From positions 1 through 10,535 of the forward strand of contig JAIERC010000235.1 in assembly GCA_019747165.1 (NCBI GenBank): a stretch of DNA of 10,535 bases, in the 5' to 3' direction. Positions 1 to 6,372 of this stretch are shown piece by piece; position 1 is the first letter of the stretch, and each line of letters begins with the position of its first letter. The position numbers were made by a program, and so were the translations under genes. Under the pieces are notes generated by a model. That model ran no database searches. It was not told where the DNA came from and saw nothing but the letters and a program-made list of their open reading frames with translations. Source of the DNA: Sphingomonas sp. Its GTDB lineage: Bacteria > Pseudomonadota > Alphaproteobacteria > Sphingomonadales > Sphingomonadaceae.

Positions 1-1
1 G

Positions 2-37
2 TTTGACGCCGATCCCACCAGCGGCAACAGGAAGTAA
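2..37 (+). CDS. Possible C-terminal tail of AtpI (partial, cut by window edge)
   Basis: Frame 2 reads FDADPTSGNRK and stops at TAA 35-37, eleven bases before the subunit a start. In alphaproteobacterial Fo operons the gene directly before atpB is normally atpI, a small membrane protein that helps assemble or stabilise the c ring, and its tail is often short and charged. Only eleven codons are visible, so the call rests on position, the stop just ahead of the atpB ribosome binding site, and family gene order rather than on sequence recognition. It could equally be non-coding leader. Confidence 0.3.
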   Translation, partial: FDADPTSGNRK

Positions 38-47
38 GGCGACCGAT

Positions 48-797
48 ATGGCCGGCCCGATGGAACAGTTCGCGCTTAAGGTGCTCAAGCCGCTGAATGT
101 GGCGGGTTTCGATGCGTCCTTCACCAATTCGTCGCTCTGGATGGCGATTGCGGTGGTGGGCATCGCCATCTTCCTGTTCGTTGGCACCGCCAAGCCGCAG
201 CTCGTGCCCGGGCGCATGCAGGCCGCGGTCGAATATCTCTATGATTTTGTGCGAAACATGCTCGACGAGAATGTCGGCCCAGAGGGTCGCCGCTTCGTGC
301 CCCTGCTGTTTTCGCTCTTTATTTTCGTGCTGGTCTGCAATCTGCTGGGCCTGATCCCCTGGGTTGGCGCGTTTACGCCGACCAGCCATATCGCCGTCAC
401 CTTCGGCCTGGCGTTGCTCGTCTTCGTGATTGTCTGCATCGTTGGCTTCGCCAAGCACGGCCTACATTTCTTCAGCCTGTTTTGGCCGAAAAAAACCTTT
501 CTACCGCTCGCGATCTTCGTGGCCGCGATCGAGTTTCTAAGCTTCCTCAGCCGCCCGTTTACCCTGGCGATCCGACTGTTCGCCAACATGACGGCGGGCC
601 ACGTCCTGCTGAAGGTGTTCGGCACCTTCGTCGTCGCGCTCGGCTCGTTTGGGGCGCTGCCTTATGTGTTCGGCGTGCTGCCACTCGCGGTCAACGTCGC
701 GCTGTCGGCGCTCGAAGTGCTGATCGCGGTGGTGCAGGCCTATGTTTTCGCGCTGCTCGCCTCGCTCTATTTGAACGACGCGATCAATCTTCACTAA
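48..797 (+). CDS. atpB: F0F1 ATP synthase subunit a
   Basis: Subunit a is the membrane stator that forms the two proton half-channels against the c ring. The 249-residue product (from ATG 48) is normal length and strongly hydrophobic, with several membrane helices. The family signature FTLAIRLFANMTAGH (residues 171-185) contains the essential stator arginine, here Arg176. Glu162 and Gln230 lie in helices where the family has conserved polar channel residues. The C-terminus AYVFALLASLYLNDA is typical. I prefer ATG 48 over an in-frame TTG at 3 because an AAGG-type ribosome binding site lies at 36-39 with 8-base spacing. It is the first complete gene of an Fo operon, followed after 41 bases by the c/b' hybrid. 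Subunit a appears intact, which contrasts with the damaged or fused gene next to it. Confidence 0.96.
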   Translation: MAGPMEQFALKVLKPLNVAGFDASFTNSSLWMAIAVVGIAIFLFVGTAKPQLVPGRMQAAVEYLYDFVRNMLDENVGPEGRRFVPLLFSLFIFVLVCNLLGLIPWVGAFTPTSHIAVTFGLALLVFVIVCIVGFAKHGLHFFSLFWPKKTFLPLAIFVAAIEFLSFLSRPFTLAIRLFANMTAGHVLLKVFGTFVVALGSFGALPYVFGVLPLAVNVALSALEVLIAVVQAYVFALLASLYLNDAINLH

Positions 798-812
798 GTT
801 TACCCTTAAACT
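797..812 (+). other. Stem-loop in the atpB-atpE gap
   Basis: AGTTTA (797-802) and TAAACT (807-812) form a perfect 6-bp inverted repeat with a CCCT loop, starting inside the atpB stop codon. It sits 26 bases before the ATG at 839 in an unusually AT-rich gap. There is no following T-run, so it does not look like a terminator. atpE in E. coli has a strong translation-initiation region that gives extra c subunit, and an upstream structure with AU-rich sequence could play a comparable role here; that is inference. Confidence 0.35.
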
Positions 813-838
813 ATTGATTTAACTTGAAAGGTTTTACT

Positions 839-1408
839 ATGGACGTAGGTTCGGCAAAGGTTATCGGCGCAGGTCTGGCGGCGATTGGTGCGGGTCTGGC
901 AGCGATCGGCGTGGGGTCGATCTTCGGCCAGTATCTGAACGGCGCGCTGCGCAATCCAGAAGCTGACGCCAAGATGGGCGGCCGCCTGATCCTGTATTTT
1001 GGTGTCGTCCAGCTCACTTTGCCCAAGCTGGGCAAGGTGATTACGGCGCGTGAAGACCAGATGAGCGGCGATCTCGCCACCGCGGAAAAGGCTCAGGCCG
1101 AAGCAACCCAGCTTGGCCTGGATTATGATGCGGGCGTCGCTGCTGCGCAGGACGCGGCGCGGGCCCAGCTCACCGCCGCGCGTCTGTCGGCGGCGACGGC
1201 GGTTGAGGGCAAGCTTGCCGCTGCCAATGCCGCGCTCGATGCCAAAGCCGCCACGGCTCAGGCCGCGCTTGATGCGGCTCGCAACAAGGCCCTGGCTGAG
1301 ATTGAGACCGTTGCGGCAGAGGCGGCGACCGCCATTGTCGAGAAATTGACGGGCAACCGCCCAGCCGATGCCGATGCGGTCGCAGCCGCTCGGGCGGCAC
1401 TGGCATAA
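839..1408 (+). CDS. Hybrid of ATP synthase subunit c (N-terminal half) and subunit b' (C-terminal stalk)
   Basis: The product from ATG 839 is 189 residues. Residues 1-49 are a c subunit: MDVGSAKVIGAGLAAIG, a Gly/Ala-rich first helix (about 6-33) and the cytoplasmic loop ALRNPEA (36-42). From about residue 50 (base 986) the sequence becomes a b' subunit: the end of a membrane helix, LILYFGVVQLTLPKLGKV, then an Ala/Glu-rich coiled coil (about 68-175) of the peripheral stalk. A normal c is about 75 residues and a normal b' about 160, encoded separately. The second c helix, with the conserved Glu/Asp that binds the proton, is absent, and LILYFGVVQLTLP has no acidic residue. So this protein cannot act as an ordinary c subunit. 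The start is ATG 839 behind GAAAGG (826-831); an in-frame TTG at 824 is less likely. It is either a true in-frame deletion fusing atpE to atpG (atpF') or an assembly error. The same reading frame stays open throughout, and atpB and atpF on either side are intact. Confidence 0.85.
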   Translation: MDVGSAKVIGAGLAAIGAGLAAIGVGSIFGQYLNGALRNPEADAKMGGRLILYFGVVQLTLPKLGKVITAREDQMSGDLATAEKAQAEATQLGLDYDAGVAAAQDAARAQLTAARLSAATAVEGKLAAANAALDAKAATAQAALDAARNKALAEIETVAAEAATAIVEKLTGNRPADADAVAAARAALA

Positions 1409-1420
1409 GGAGCGGATGCG

Positions 1421-1969
1421 ATGAACATTCTCCTTCTCGCCGCTGCGGAAGCCGCTGGTCACGAAGAACATGGTCCAACATTGCTCGGCCTGAGTGCTGA
1501 GGGCTGGGTCTATGTCGGCCTGACGATCTTTCTGCTGCTCGCGGTTTTTTATGCCAAGGCACCCCAGAAAATTGCCGAAGCACTTGATGCGCGCATTGCC
1601 AACACCAAGCGTCAGCTTGACGAGGCGACCGCGATCCGTGCCGAGGCGGAAGCGCTACTCGCCGACGCCAAACGGCGTAGTGCCGCTAGCGCTGGCGACG
1701 CCGCTACGATCATTGCGCAGGCAGAGGCCGAAGCAAAATTGGTGCTCGCCAAGGCAGAATCCGACGCGACCGATCTGATGGCCCGCCGTTCAAAAATGGC
1801 CGAAGACAAGATCGCCGCCGCCGAACGCGGGGCAATTGCCGATCTGCGCGCCAAGGCCGCCGATGCGGCGACCCATGCGGCGCAACACATCATTGCCGGT
1901 CGGCATGATGCCGGGGCGGATAAGCCGCTGGTCGATCGCACGATTGCCGGGTTGGCACGCATTAACTGA
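1421..1969 (+). CDS. atpF: F0F1 ATP synthase subunit b
   Basis: Subunit b pairs with b' to form the peripheral stalk that holds F1 against subunit a. The 182-residue product has one membrane helix (about 29-46, WVYVGLTIFLLLAVF), the short charged transition PQKIAEALDARI, and a long Ala/Glu/Lys-rich coiled coil to about residue 158, ending in a small C-terminal segment expected to meet subunit delta. The N-terminal 20 residues include an acidic HEEH stretch before the helix, which would face the periplasm. The start ATG 1421 follows AAGGAG (1407-1412), which overlaps the stop of the hybrid gene, so translation of the two is probably coupled. No F1 gene follows, as is usual where Fo and F1 operons are separate. 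Confidence 0.93.
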   Translation: MNILLLAAAEAAGHEEHGPTLLGLSAEGWVYVGLTIFLLLAVFYAKAPQKIAEALDARIANTKRQLDEATAIRAEAEALLADAKRRSAASAGDAATIIAQAEAEAKLVLAKAESDATDLMARRSKMAEDKIAAAERGAIADLRAKAADAATHAAQHIIAGRHDAGADKPLVDRTIAGLARIN

Positions 1970-1982
1970 TTGATACGGATAG

Positions 1983-2018
1983 GATAGCTTCGCGACCTTC
2001 TTTGGCCGCCTAGCTATC
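1983..2018 (+). terminator. Hairpin after the ATP synthase operon, possible terminator
   Basis: GATAGCT (1983-1989) pairs perfectly with AGCTATC (2012-2018). Inside, after a 2x2 internal loop, GCGACC (1992-1997) pairs with GGCCGC (2004-2009) with one A-C mismatch, closing a 6-base loop. It begins 14 bases after the atpF stop, a fitting place for the end of the Fo transcript. No clear T-run follows, only CAATTTTG a few bases later (about 2023-2030), so it may instead protect the 3' end. Confidence 0.45.
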
Positions 2019-2083
2019 GCCGCAATTTTGCGCTTTGATTGTTCGGGGCGAATCACGCCCTCCTTATCGAGAAAGATCGTTTC

Positions 2084-2419
2084 ATGAAGCTGATTGCTGC
2101 CGTCGCCCTGCTGACGCTCTCTGCGACTCCCGTTCTTGCCCAGACGATGCCCGCAACGCCGACAGCGCCCGCGCCAGCGACGCCCGGTGCCGCTGCAACT
2201 GCCCCAGCGAAGTTGACCGTTGATTCGCCGATCGAACAGCTTGTCGCAAATCCCGCTGCCAAGGCCGTGCTTGAAGGCGCGCTCCCCGGCATCTCGAGCC
2301 ACCCTAGCTTTGACAGCTTCAAGGCGATGTCCCTCACCCAGGTGCAGCCCTATTCGGGCGGTCTCGTGACCGACGAGATCATCCTCAAGGTCGCTGCCGG
2401 GCTCGCCGGGATTAAGTAA
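2084..2419 (+). CDS. Small predicted secreted protein of unknown function
   Basis: I do not recognise the family. The 111-residue product starts with a clear Sec signal peptide, MKLIAAVALLTLSATPVLAQ (Lys at position 3, a hydrophobic core, and a cleavage site at about residue 19/20). A Pro/Ala/Thr-rich low-complexity linker follows (about 21-43), then a compact domain (about 44-111) with DSPIEQLVANPAAKAVLEGALPGISSH and SLTQVQPYSGGLVTDEIILKVAAGLAGI. The mature protein should therefore be periplasmic with a flexible N-terminal tether. The start ATG 2084 follows GAGAAAGA (2070-2077); an in-frame upstream start at 2039 would bury the signal peptide. The gene stands alone after the ATP synthase operon, between two structured intergenic stretches. 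A GGGCG/CGCCC stem (2046-2060) lies in its likely leader. Confidence 0.8.
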   Translation: MKLIAAVALLTLSATPVLAQTMPATPTAPAPATPGAAATAPAKLTVDSPIEQLVANPAAKAVLEGALPGISSHPSFDSFKAMSLTQVQPYSGGLVTDEIILKVAAGLAGIK

Positions 2420-2466
2420 CGTATTGCTGTAGAGTCTGATGACTTTTGATTGGACCAACCCATACG

Positions 2467-2535
2467 CCGTTCGCCCTGAGCGAAGTCGAAGGGCATGCGG
2501 AGCGTGTGGGCTTCGACTTCGCTCAGCCCGAACGG
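2467..2535. repeat. Dispersed-type intergenic inverted repeat (REP-like)
   Basis: Two 28-base arms, 2467-2494 and 2508-2535, are inverted copies matching at 24 of 28 positions around a 13-base centre; the shared core is CTGAGCGAAGTCGAAG. The four mismatches fall as two pairs (CC against GG, then GG against CC), and because of them each arm can also fold alone: GCCCT/AGGGC at 2473-2494 and GGGCT/AGCCC at 2508-2529. From memory, sequences with this core recur between genes in sphingomonads and some other proteobacteria; copy number cannot be judged from one window. It lies between the convergent secreted-protein and SDR genes. Confidence 0.8.
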
Positions 2536-2574
2536 GTGTGAGGTTGAATCGACCTAACGTCATCACGCTCTAGC

Positions 2575-2612
2575 AACGCGCCGTTCGCCTTCAGTTCGGC
2601 TGACGGCGCGTT
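2575..2612 (-). terminator. Strong hairpin at the end of the SDR gene
   Basis: AACGCGCCGT (2575-2584) and ACGGCGCGTT (2603-2612) form a perfect 10-bp GC-rich stem around an 18-base loop that can itself pair CAG with CTG. On the minus strand it begins two bases after the SDR stop codon (2615-2617). The U-tract is weak (TTGCTAG), so termination may not be fully intrinsic. Being nearly symmetric it could also stop readthrough from the plus strand. Confidence 0.6.
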
Positions 2613-2614
2613 GT

Positions 2615-3334
2615 TCAGTATCGCAGCATCAGCCTGCGCGCGATCGCTGGCGCGATATTGTGCACCACGCTCAATAATTTGGTCATGCCGATATTGGCTT
2701 CGGCACGGTCGGCCTCGATCGCCACCACAATTCGCCGGGCGCATTCGTTGACGGGCATTTTCTTGCGCGTTTGGCTCGCCGTTAGCTGCGTTTCCACCAC
2801 GGGCGGCAGCACCTCCATGACATGAACCTTTGTGTCGGCGAGCTGCGCGCGGAGCGCCATCGTGAAGCTGCGCAGGCCGGCCTTGGTCGCACAATAGACG
2901 GGCGATCCCTTGTTGGGCGCGATGGCGAGGCCAGAGGTGATGTTGACGATCATCGCTTCGGGGCGGGCGCGCAGCCCAGCAATCAACCGCGTGATCAGGT
3001 GGATGGGCGCGGTCAGGTTCAGCTTGATGCATTGATCGACGGTGTCGAGGTCAATTGACGCGGCAATGTCATAGGTCGCCCCAGCGCCCGCATTGTTGAC
3101 GAGAATGTCGATCGGCCATTGCCGAACGACATCGACGATCTTGTCGCATCCCGCTTCCGTCGTAAGATCGGCAGCGATTGCTTCCATCCCTTCGACATGC
3201 GCAGCGGCGAGACGTGCAGGATCGCGACCGCAGATGATCACACGGCACCCCTTGGCACGCAGCGCCCGTGCCAGTGCAAGACCGATACCATCGGTGCCAC
3301 CGGTCACTAGGGCCGTCTTGCCGTTAACATCCAT
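2615..3334 (-). CDS. SDR family NAD(P)-dependent oxidoreductase (DltE-like)
   Basis: This is a classical short-chain dehydrogenase/reductase of 239 residues. It has the nucleotide-binding TGGTDGIG (11-18), the NNAG motif (80-83), Asn106, Ser134 in NITSG, and the catalytic YCATK with Tyr147 and Lys151, so all active-site residues are present. CGRD (35-38) after the second strand, with Arg37, suggests NADP(H). The C-terminal third, which sets the substrate, carries no signature I can read. It resembles the DltE-like subgroup often annotated as short-chain oxidoreductase; the substrate is unknown. I start at ATG 3334, behind AAAGGG, giving the usual ten residues before the Rossmann motif; a TTG at 3358 is an alternative. 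It is divergent from uvrC with a 67-bp gap and convergent with the secreted-protein gene. Confidence 0.9.
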   Translation of the reverse strand: MDVNGKTALVTGGTDGIGLALARALRAKGCRVIICGRDPARLAAAHVEGMEAIAADLTTEAGCDKIVDVVRQWPIDILVNNAGAGATYDIAASIDLDTVDQCIKLNLTAPIHLITRLIAGLRARPEAMIVNITSGLAIAPNKGSPVYCATKAGLRSFTMALRAQLADTKVHVMEVLPPVVETQLTASQTRKKMPVNECARRIVVAIEADRAEANIGMTKLLSVVHNIAPAIARRLMLRY

Positions 3335-3356
3335 GCGGCTCTGCCCTTTGTCGATC

Positions 3357-3364
3357 AATATAGC
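3357..3364 (-). promoter_or_regulatory. Possible -10 element for the SDR gene
   Basis: On the minus strand the bases read GCTATATT, matching 7 of 8 positions of the Caulobacter-type housekeeping -10 consensus GCTANAWC. It lies 22 bases before the ATG at 3334. I see no convincing -35 element, so this is a weak call. Confidence 0.3.
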
Positions 3365-3401
3365 CGTTGTTGCGCCTTGCCCGGCGTCCTAACTGAAGCC
3401 A

Positions 3402-5339
3402 ATGACAGGCCCCAACCAACCCGATCGCTTCAACGAAGACAAGGCCACCTACACGGTTCGGGGGTCGGATGCGCCTGATCTTGATGCCGGGCTGGCAGCA
3501 ATCCGTAATGTTTTGGCGACCTTGCCTGCACGACCGGGCGTTTACCGGATGAATGATGCGCGCGGCGACACGCTCTATGTCGGCAAGGCGCGCGCGCTGA
3601 AGAACCGCGTGACGAATTATACCCAGGTCGATCGGCTCCCGCGCCGCCTGCAGCGGATGGTCGCACAAACGCGGTCGATGACGATCGTGACGACCAATAA
3701 TGAGGCGGAGGCGCTGCTGCTGGAGGCGCAGCTGATCAAGCGGTACCGCCCGGCCTATAATGTGCTGCTGCGGGACGACAAAAGCTTTCCGTTCATCCTG
3801 CTGCGCGCCGATCATGATTTTCCGCGCATCCAGAAGCATCGCGGCGCGCGGCGGGCCAAGGGCAATTATTACGGCCCGTTTGCTAGCGCTGGATCGGTCA
3901 ACACCACGCTCAACGCGTTGCAAAAGCTGTTCTTGCTCCGCAGTTGCAGCGATAGTTTCTTCCGGAACCGCGATCGCCCCTGCCTGCTTTACCAGATCAA
4001 GCGCTGCTCGGCGCCGTGCGTGGGGCGCATCGCTGTCGATGATTATGCTGAGCTGGTCGATGACGCCAAGGCGTTTTTGGCCGGTAAATCGACCGAGGTG
4101 CAGACCAAGCTTGGCAAGCAGATGGAGGCAGCCGCCGAGGCGATGGACTTTGAGCTGGCGGCAATCCTGCGCGATCGGTTGCGCGCGCTGACCTTCATTC
4201 AGGGGTCGCAGGCGATCAACGCCGATGGGGTTGGCGATGCCGATATCTTTGCGATGTCCAATCGTGACGGGGTGATGGGCATCCAGGCGTTTTTTATTCG
4301 AGGCGGCCAGAATTGGGGGCATCGCAGCTTCTTCCCCGCCCACACCAATGATGTCCCCGAAGATGAAGTGCTGATGAGTTTTCTTAGCCAATTTTATGAA
4401 GAAGTGCCGCCGCCGCGGACGATCTTCATCGATCGCGATCTTGCCGATGGGGCGTTACTGGGCGAGGCACTGGGCACCGCGGCAGGCCATAAGGTGGCGC
4501 TGTCGACGCCGCAACGTGGCGTGCGGCGGCGGCTGCTCGATCAGGCCAAGCGCAATGCCGAGGAAGCGCTGGATCGTCGGCTGGCCGAGAGCACGACCCA
4601 GGCGAAACTGCTACGCGAAGTGGCCGAATTGTTTGATCTTGGCGAGCCGCCGGATCGGATCGAAATCTATGACAACAGCCATATTCAGGGCACCAATGCG
4701 CTGGGCGCGATGGTCGTTGCCGGGCCAGAAGGGTTTCGCAAGGGCCAGTATCGCAAGTTCAACATCAAGCGACCCGAAACCATTGCTGGCGACGATTTCG
4801 GCATGATGCGCGAGGTATTCCAGCGCCGCTTTGCCAAATATTCGGACGCGGGCGACCAGGATGAAGTCGCCGATCGTGATGGCGATGACTGGCCTGATCT
4901 TGTCTTGATCGATGGCGGTCGCGGGCAGCTCAACGTGGTCAGGCGCGCGCTGGAGGAAATGGGGATTGAGGACATCTGCCTGGTCGGCATCGCCAAGGGG
5001 CCGCATCATGGTCGCGACGGGCGTGAGGTGTTCCACCTGATGGACGGGCGTGAATTCCAGTTGCCGGTCAACGCCCCGGTGCTGTTCTATCTTCAGCGAT
5101 TACGCGACGAAGTGCATCGTTTCGCGATCGGGGCGCACCGCGCGAAACGTGCCAAGGCGATCGGCGCAAGCCCGCTCGATGAGGTGCCAGGCATTGGCCC
5201 GGCGCGCAAAAAGGCGCTGCTGATGCATTTCGGCACGGCCCGCGCGGTGCGCAATGCCAGCCTTGAGGATCTGCAAAAGGCACCTGGCGTTTCAGCGATG
5301 ATGGCGCAGAGCATTTATGATTTTTTCCATGCGCGTTGA
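3402..5339 (+). CDS. uvrC: Excinuclease ABC subunit C
   Basis: UvrC makes both incisions in nucleotide excision repair after UvrA/UvrB find the lesion. The 645-residue product has all expected parts: an N-terminal GIY-YIG nuclease (GVY 46-48, YVGKA 59-63, EAEALLLEAQ 101-110) for the 3' cut; a Cys region; a UVR helical hairpin (about 239-263) that binds UvrB; an RNase H-like nuclease for the 5' cut with Asp424 (IYDNSH), Asp504 (VLIDGG) and His572 (RDEVHRFA); and a C-terminal helix-hairpin-helix DNA-binding domain (about 590-643). Cys182, Cys194, Cys202 and Cys206 have the 12-8-4 spacing of the cysteines that hold a [4Fe-4S] cluster in E. coli UvrC. The protein has about 35 extra N-terminal residues, hydrophilic and not conserved. 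The start ATG 3402 has only a weak GAAG ahead of it. The pgsA gene that follows uvrC in many relatives is not here. Confidence 0.98.
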   Translation: MTGPNQPDRFNEDKATYTVRGSDAPDLDAGLAAIRNVLATLPARPGVYRMNDARGDTLYVGKARALKNRVTNYTQVDRLPRRLQRMVAQTRSMTIVTTNNEAEALLLEAQLIKRYRPAYNVLLRDDKSFPFILLRADHDFPRIQKHRGARRAKGNYYGPFASAGSVNTTLNALQKLFLLRSCSDSFFRNRDRPCLLYQIKRCSAPCVGRIAVDDYAELVDDAKAFLAGKSTEVQTKLGKQMEAAAEAMDFELAAILRDRLRALTFIQGSQAINADGVGDADIFAMSNRDGVMGIQAFFIRGGQNWGHRSFFPAHTNDVPEDEVLMSFLSQFYEEVPPPRTIFIDRDLADGALLGEALGTAAGHKVALSTPQRGVRRRLLDQAKRNAEEALDRRLAESTTQAKLLREVAELFDLGEPPDRIEIYDNSHIQGTNALGAMVVAGPEGFRKGQYRKFNIKRPETIAGDDFGMMREVFQRRFAKYSDAGDQDEVADRDGDDWPDLVLIDGGRGQLNVVRRALEEMGIEDICLVGIAKGPHHGRDGREVFHLMDGREFQLPVNAPVLFYLQRLRDEVHRFAIGAHRAKRAKAIGASPLDEVPGIGPARKKALLMHFGTARAVRNASLEDLQKAPGVSAMMAQSIYDFFHAR

Positions 5340-5398
5340 GGGCATAAACAGCCGCAACAAAATGTAATTTCAGCTCTTCGGAATTTGTTCACCGTGTT

Positions 5399-5408
5399 GG
5401 GGTACCCC
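5399..5408. promoter_or_regulatory. Perfect 10-bp palindrome just before the deacetylase start
   Basis: GGGGTACCCC lies 7 bases before the ATG at 5416, in the 76-bp gap after uvrC. It overlaps the place where a ribosome binding site would sit, and no clear one exists otherwise. It could be a dimeric operator, but a palindrome of this length may also be chance. I see no convincing -35/-10 pair in the gap. Confidence 0.25.
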
Positions 5409-5415
5409 TTGGTTC

Positions 5416-6372
5416 ATGCCAACGCCGGTCTTCCTGACGGTCGATATCGAGATTATGTGGCGGCACCATGCTGCCGGGCTCGATCCTGCGACCCTGTTCG
5501 AACGCTCGTTCGAACCAGCGGGCGTTGGCCTTGCCTATCAACTTGAGATGTTGCGCCGGTATAATTTGAAGGGCTCGTTCTTCGTCGATCCGATCCCGGC
5601 GTTGATCTATGGGCTCGACCCGTTTCGCCGCGTGATCGATGCGATCCAGTCAGCAGGGCAGCGCGTTGATCTGCACCTCCATCCCAACTGGACGAATATT
5701 GTCAACGGCGATCATCAGGGCTCGATCAGCCGTTTTCATCTAAGCGATCATAACTTCAACGAGCAATTGTCGTTGATCGAGAAGGCTCGAGATATGCTGG
5801 TGGCGGGAGGCGCTTTGCCGCCGGTTGCGTTTCGTGCCGGTAACTATGCCGGCAATGATGATACATTGGCGGCGCTTGCCACGCTTGGCTTTGACTATGA
5901 CAGCAGCCATAATGGGTCGGTCCATCCCTATCCAAGCGGGATTGATCTGCCGGCGCGCCAGATTGCCCCGATTGCGCGCGGGGGGGTGACCGAAGTGCCG
6001 GTATCGTTGATCGAAGAGCGCCCGGGAGCCTTGCGACATTTTCAGATTTGCGCGCTTTCAGTTGATGAGATGCGGGCGGCGCTCAATCATGCAGTTGACC
6101 AGGATCATGCCGTGGTGACGATCGTCAGCCACGGCTTTGAACTTGCCAATCGCGCAGGAACGCATCCGAACGCGGTGCATGTTCGCCGTTTCGACATGTT
6201 GTGCGCGCTGCTCGACGAACGCCGCGATGTCCTGCCGACGCAGCACTTTGCTGATCGTCCTGCGCTCCGCCTGGGGCAGGAAGACGCGCCGTTGCGCCCG
6301 AATATGGCGCGGCTGCGCTGGCGCCAGGCCGAACAGCTCTGGTCGAATATGGTATCGGAACGGGCGTTGTGA
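5416..6372 (+). CDS. Polysaccharide deacetylase-like protein
   Basis: The 318-residue product matches the pattern of NodB-type carbohydrate esterase (CE4-like) folds: an early strand TVDIE with Asp10 and Glu12, GSFFVDP (53-59), DLHLHP with metal-type His87 and His89, FRAGNY with Arg140, and SHGFE with His239. These are the expected positions for a metal-dependent N- or O-deacetylase acting on a glycan. The canonical first motif (TFDD) is replaced by TVDIE, as in several divergent branches, so the substrate is uncertain and activity is inferred. There is no signal peptide or membrane helix, which points to a cytoplasmic enzyme, perhaps acting on lipid-linked or nucleotide-linked glycan. Its stop overlaps the next start (GTGA), so it is translationally coupled to the acyltransferase-like gene and probably works with it. 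ATG 5416 gives the usual short lead to the first motif. Confidence 0.82.
   Translation: MPTPVFLTVDIEIMWRHHAAGLDPATLFERSFEPAGVGLAYQLEMLRRYNLKGSFFVDPIPALIYGLDPFRRVIDAIQSAGQRVDLHLHPNWTNIVNGDHQGSISRFHLSDHNFNEQLSLIEKARDMLVAGGALPPVAFRAGNYAGNDDTLAALATLGFDYDSSHNGSVHPYPSGIDLPARQIAPIARGGVTEVPVSLIEERPGALRHFQICALSVDEMRAALNHAVDQDHAVVTIVSHGFELANRAGTHPNAVHVRRFDMLCALLDERRDVLPTQHFADRPALRLGQEDAPLRPNMARLRWRQAEQLWSNMVSERAL

Noticed and set aside
893..940. Tandem 21-base near-repeat coding GAGLAAI twice
   Set aside because: It reflects the normal Gly/Ala-rich packing helix of c subunits, not a DNA repeat of interest.
806..1471. Long minus-strand open frame opposite the c/b' hybrid
   Set aside because: The plus-strand frame has unmistakable ATP synthase sequence; the reverse protein is Arg/Gly-rich without any motif and is a GC-driven shadow.
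1790..2566. 258-codon minus-strand open frame covering the end of atpF and the secreted-protein gene
   Set aside because: It runs against two supported plus-strand genes and through the inverted repeat; the translation has no recognisable domain.
3324..4391. 355-codon minus-strand open frame opposite the first half of uvrC
   Set aside because: It overlaps conserved UvrC motifs on the other strand and the SDR gene's 5' end; composition is typical of a shadow frame.
5340..5415. Possible uvrC terminator from AACAAA and TTTGTT
   Set aside because: The arms are only 6 bp of A/T pairs with a loop over 20 bases, too weak to call.
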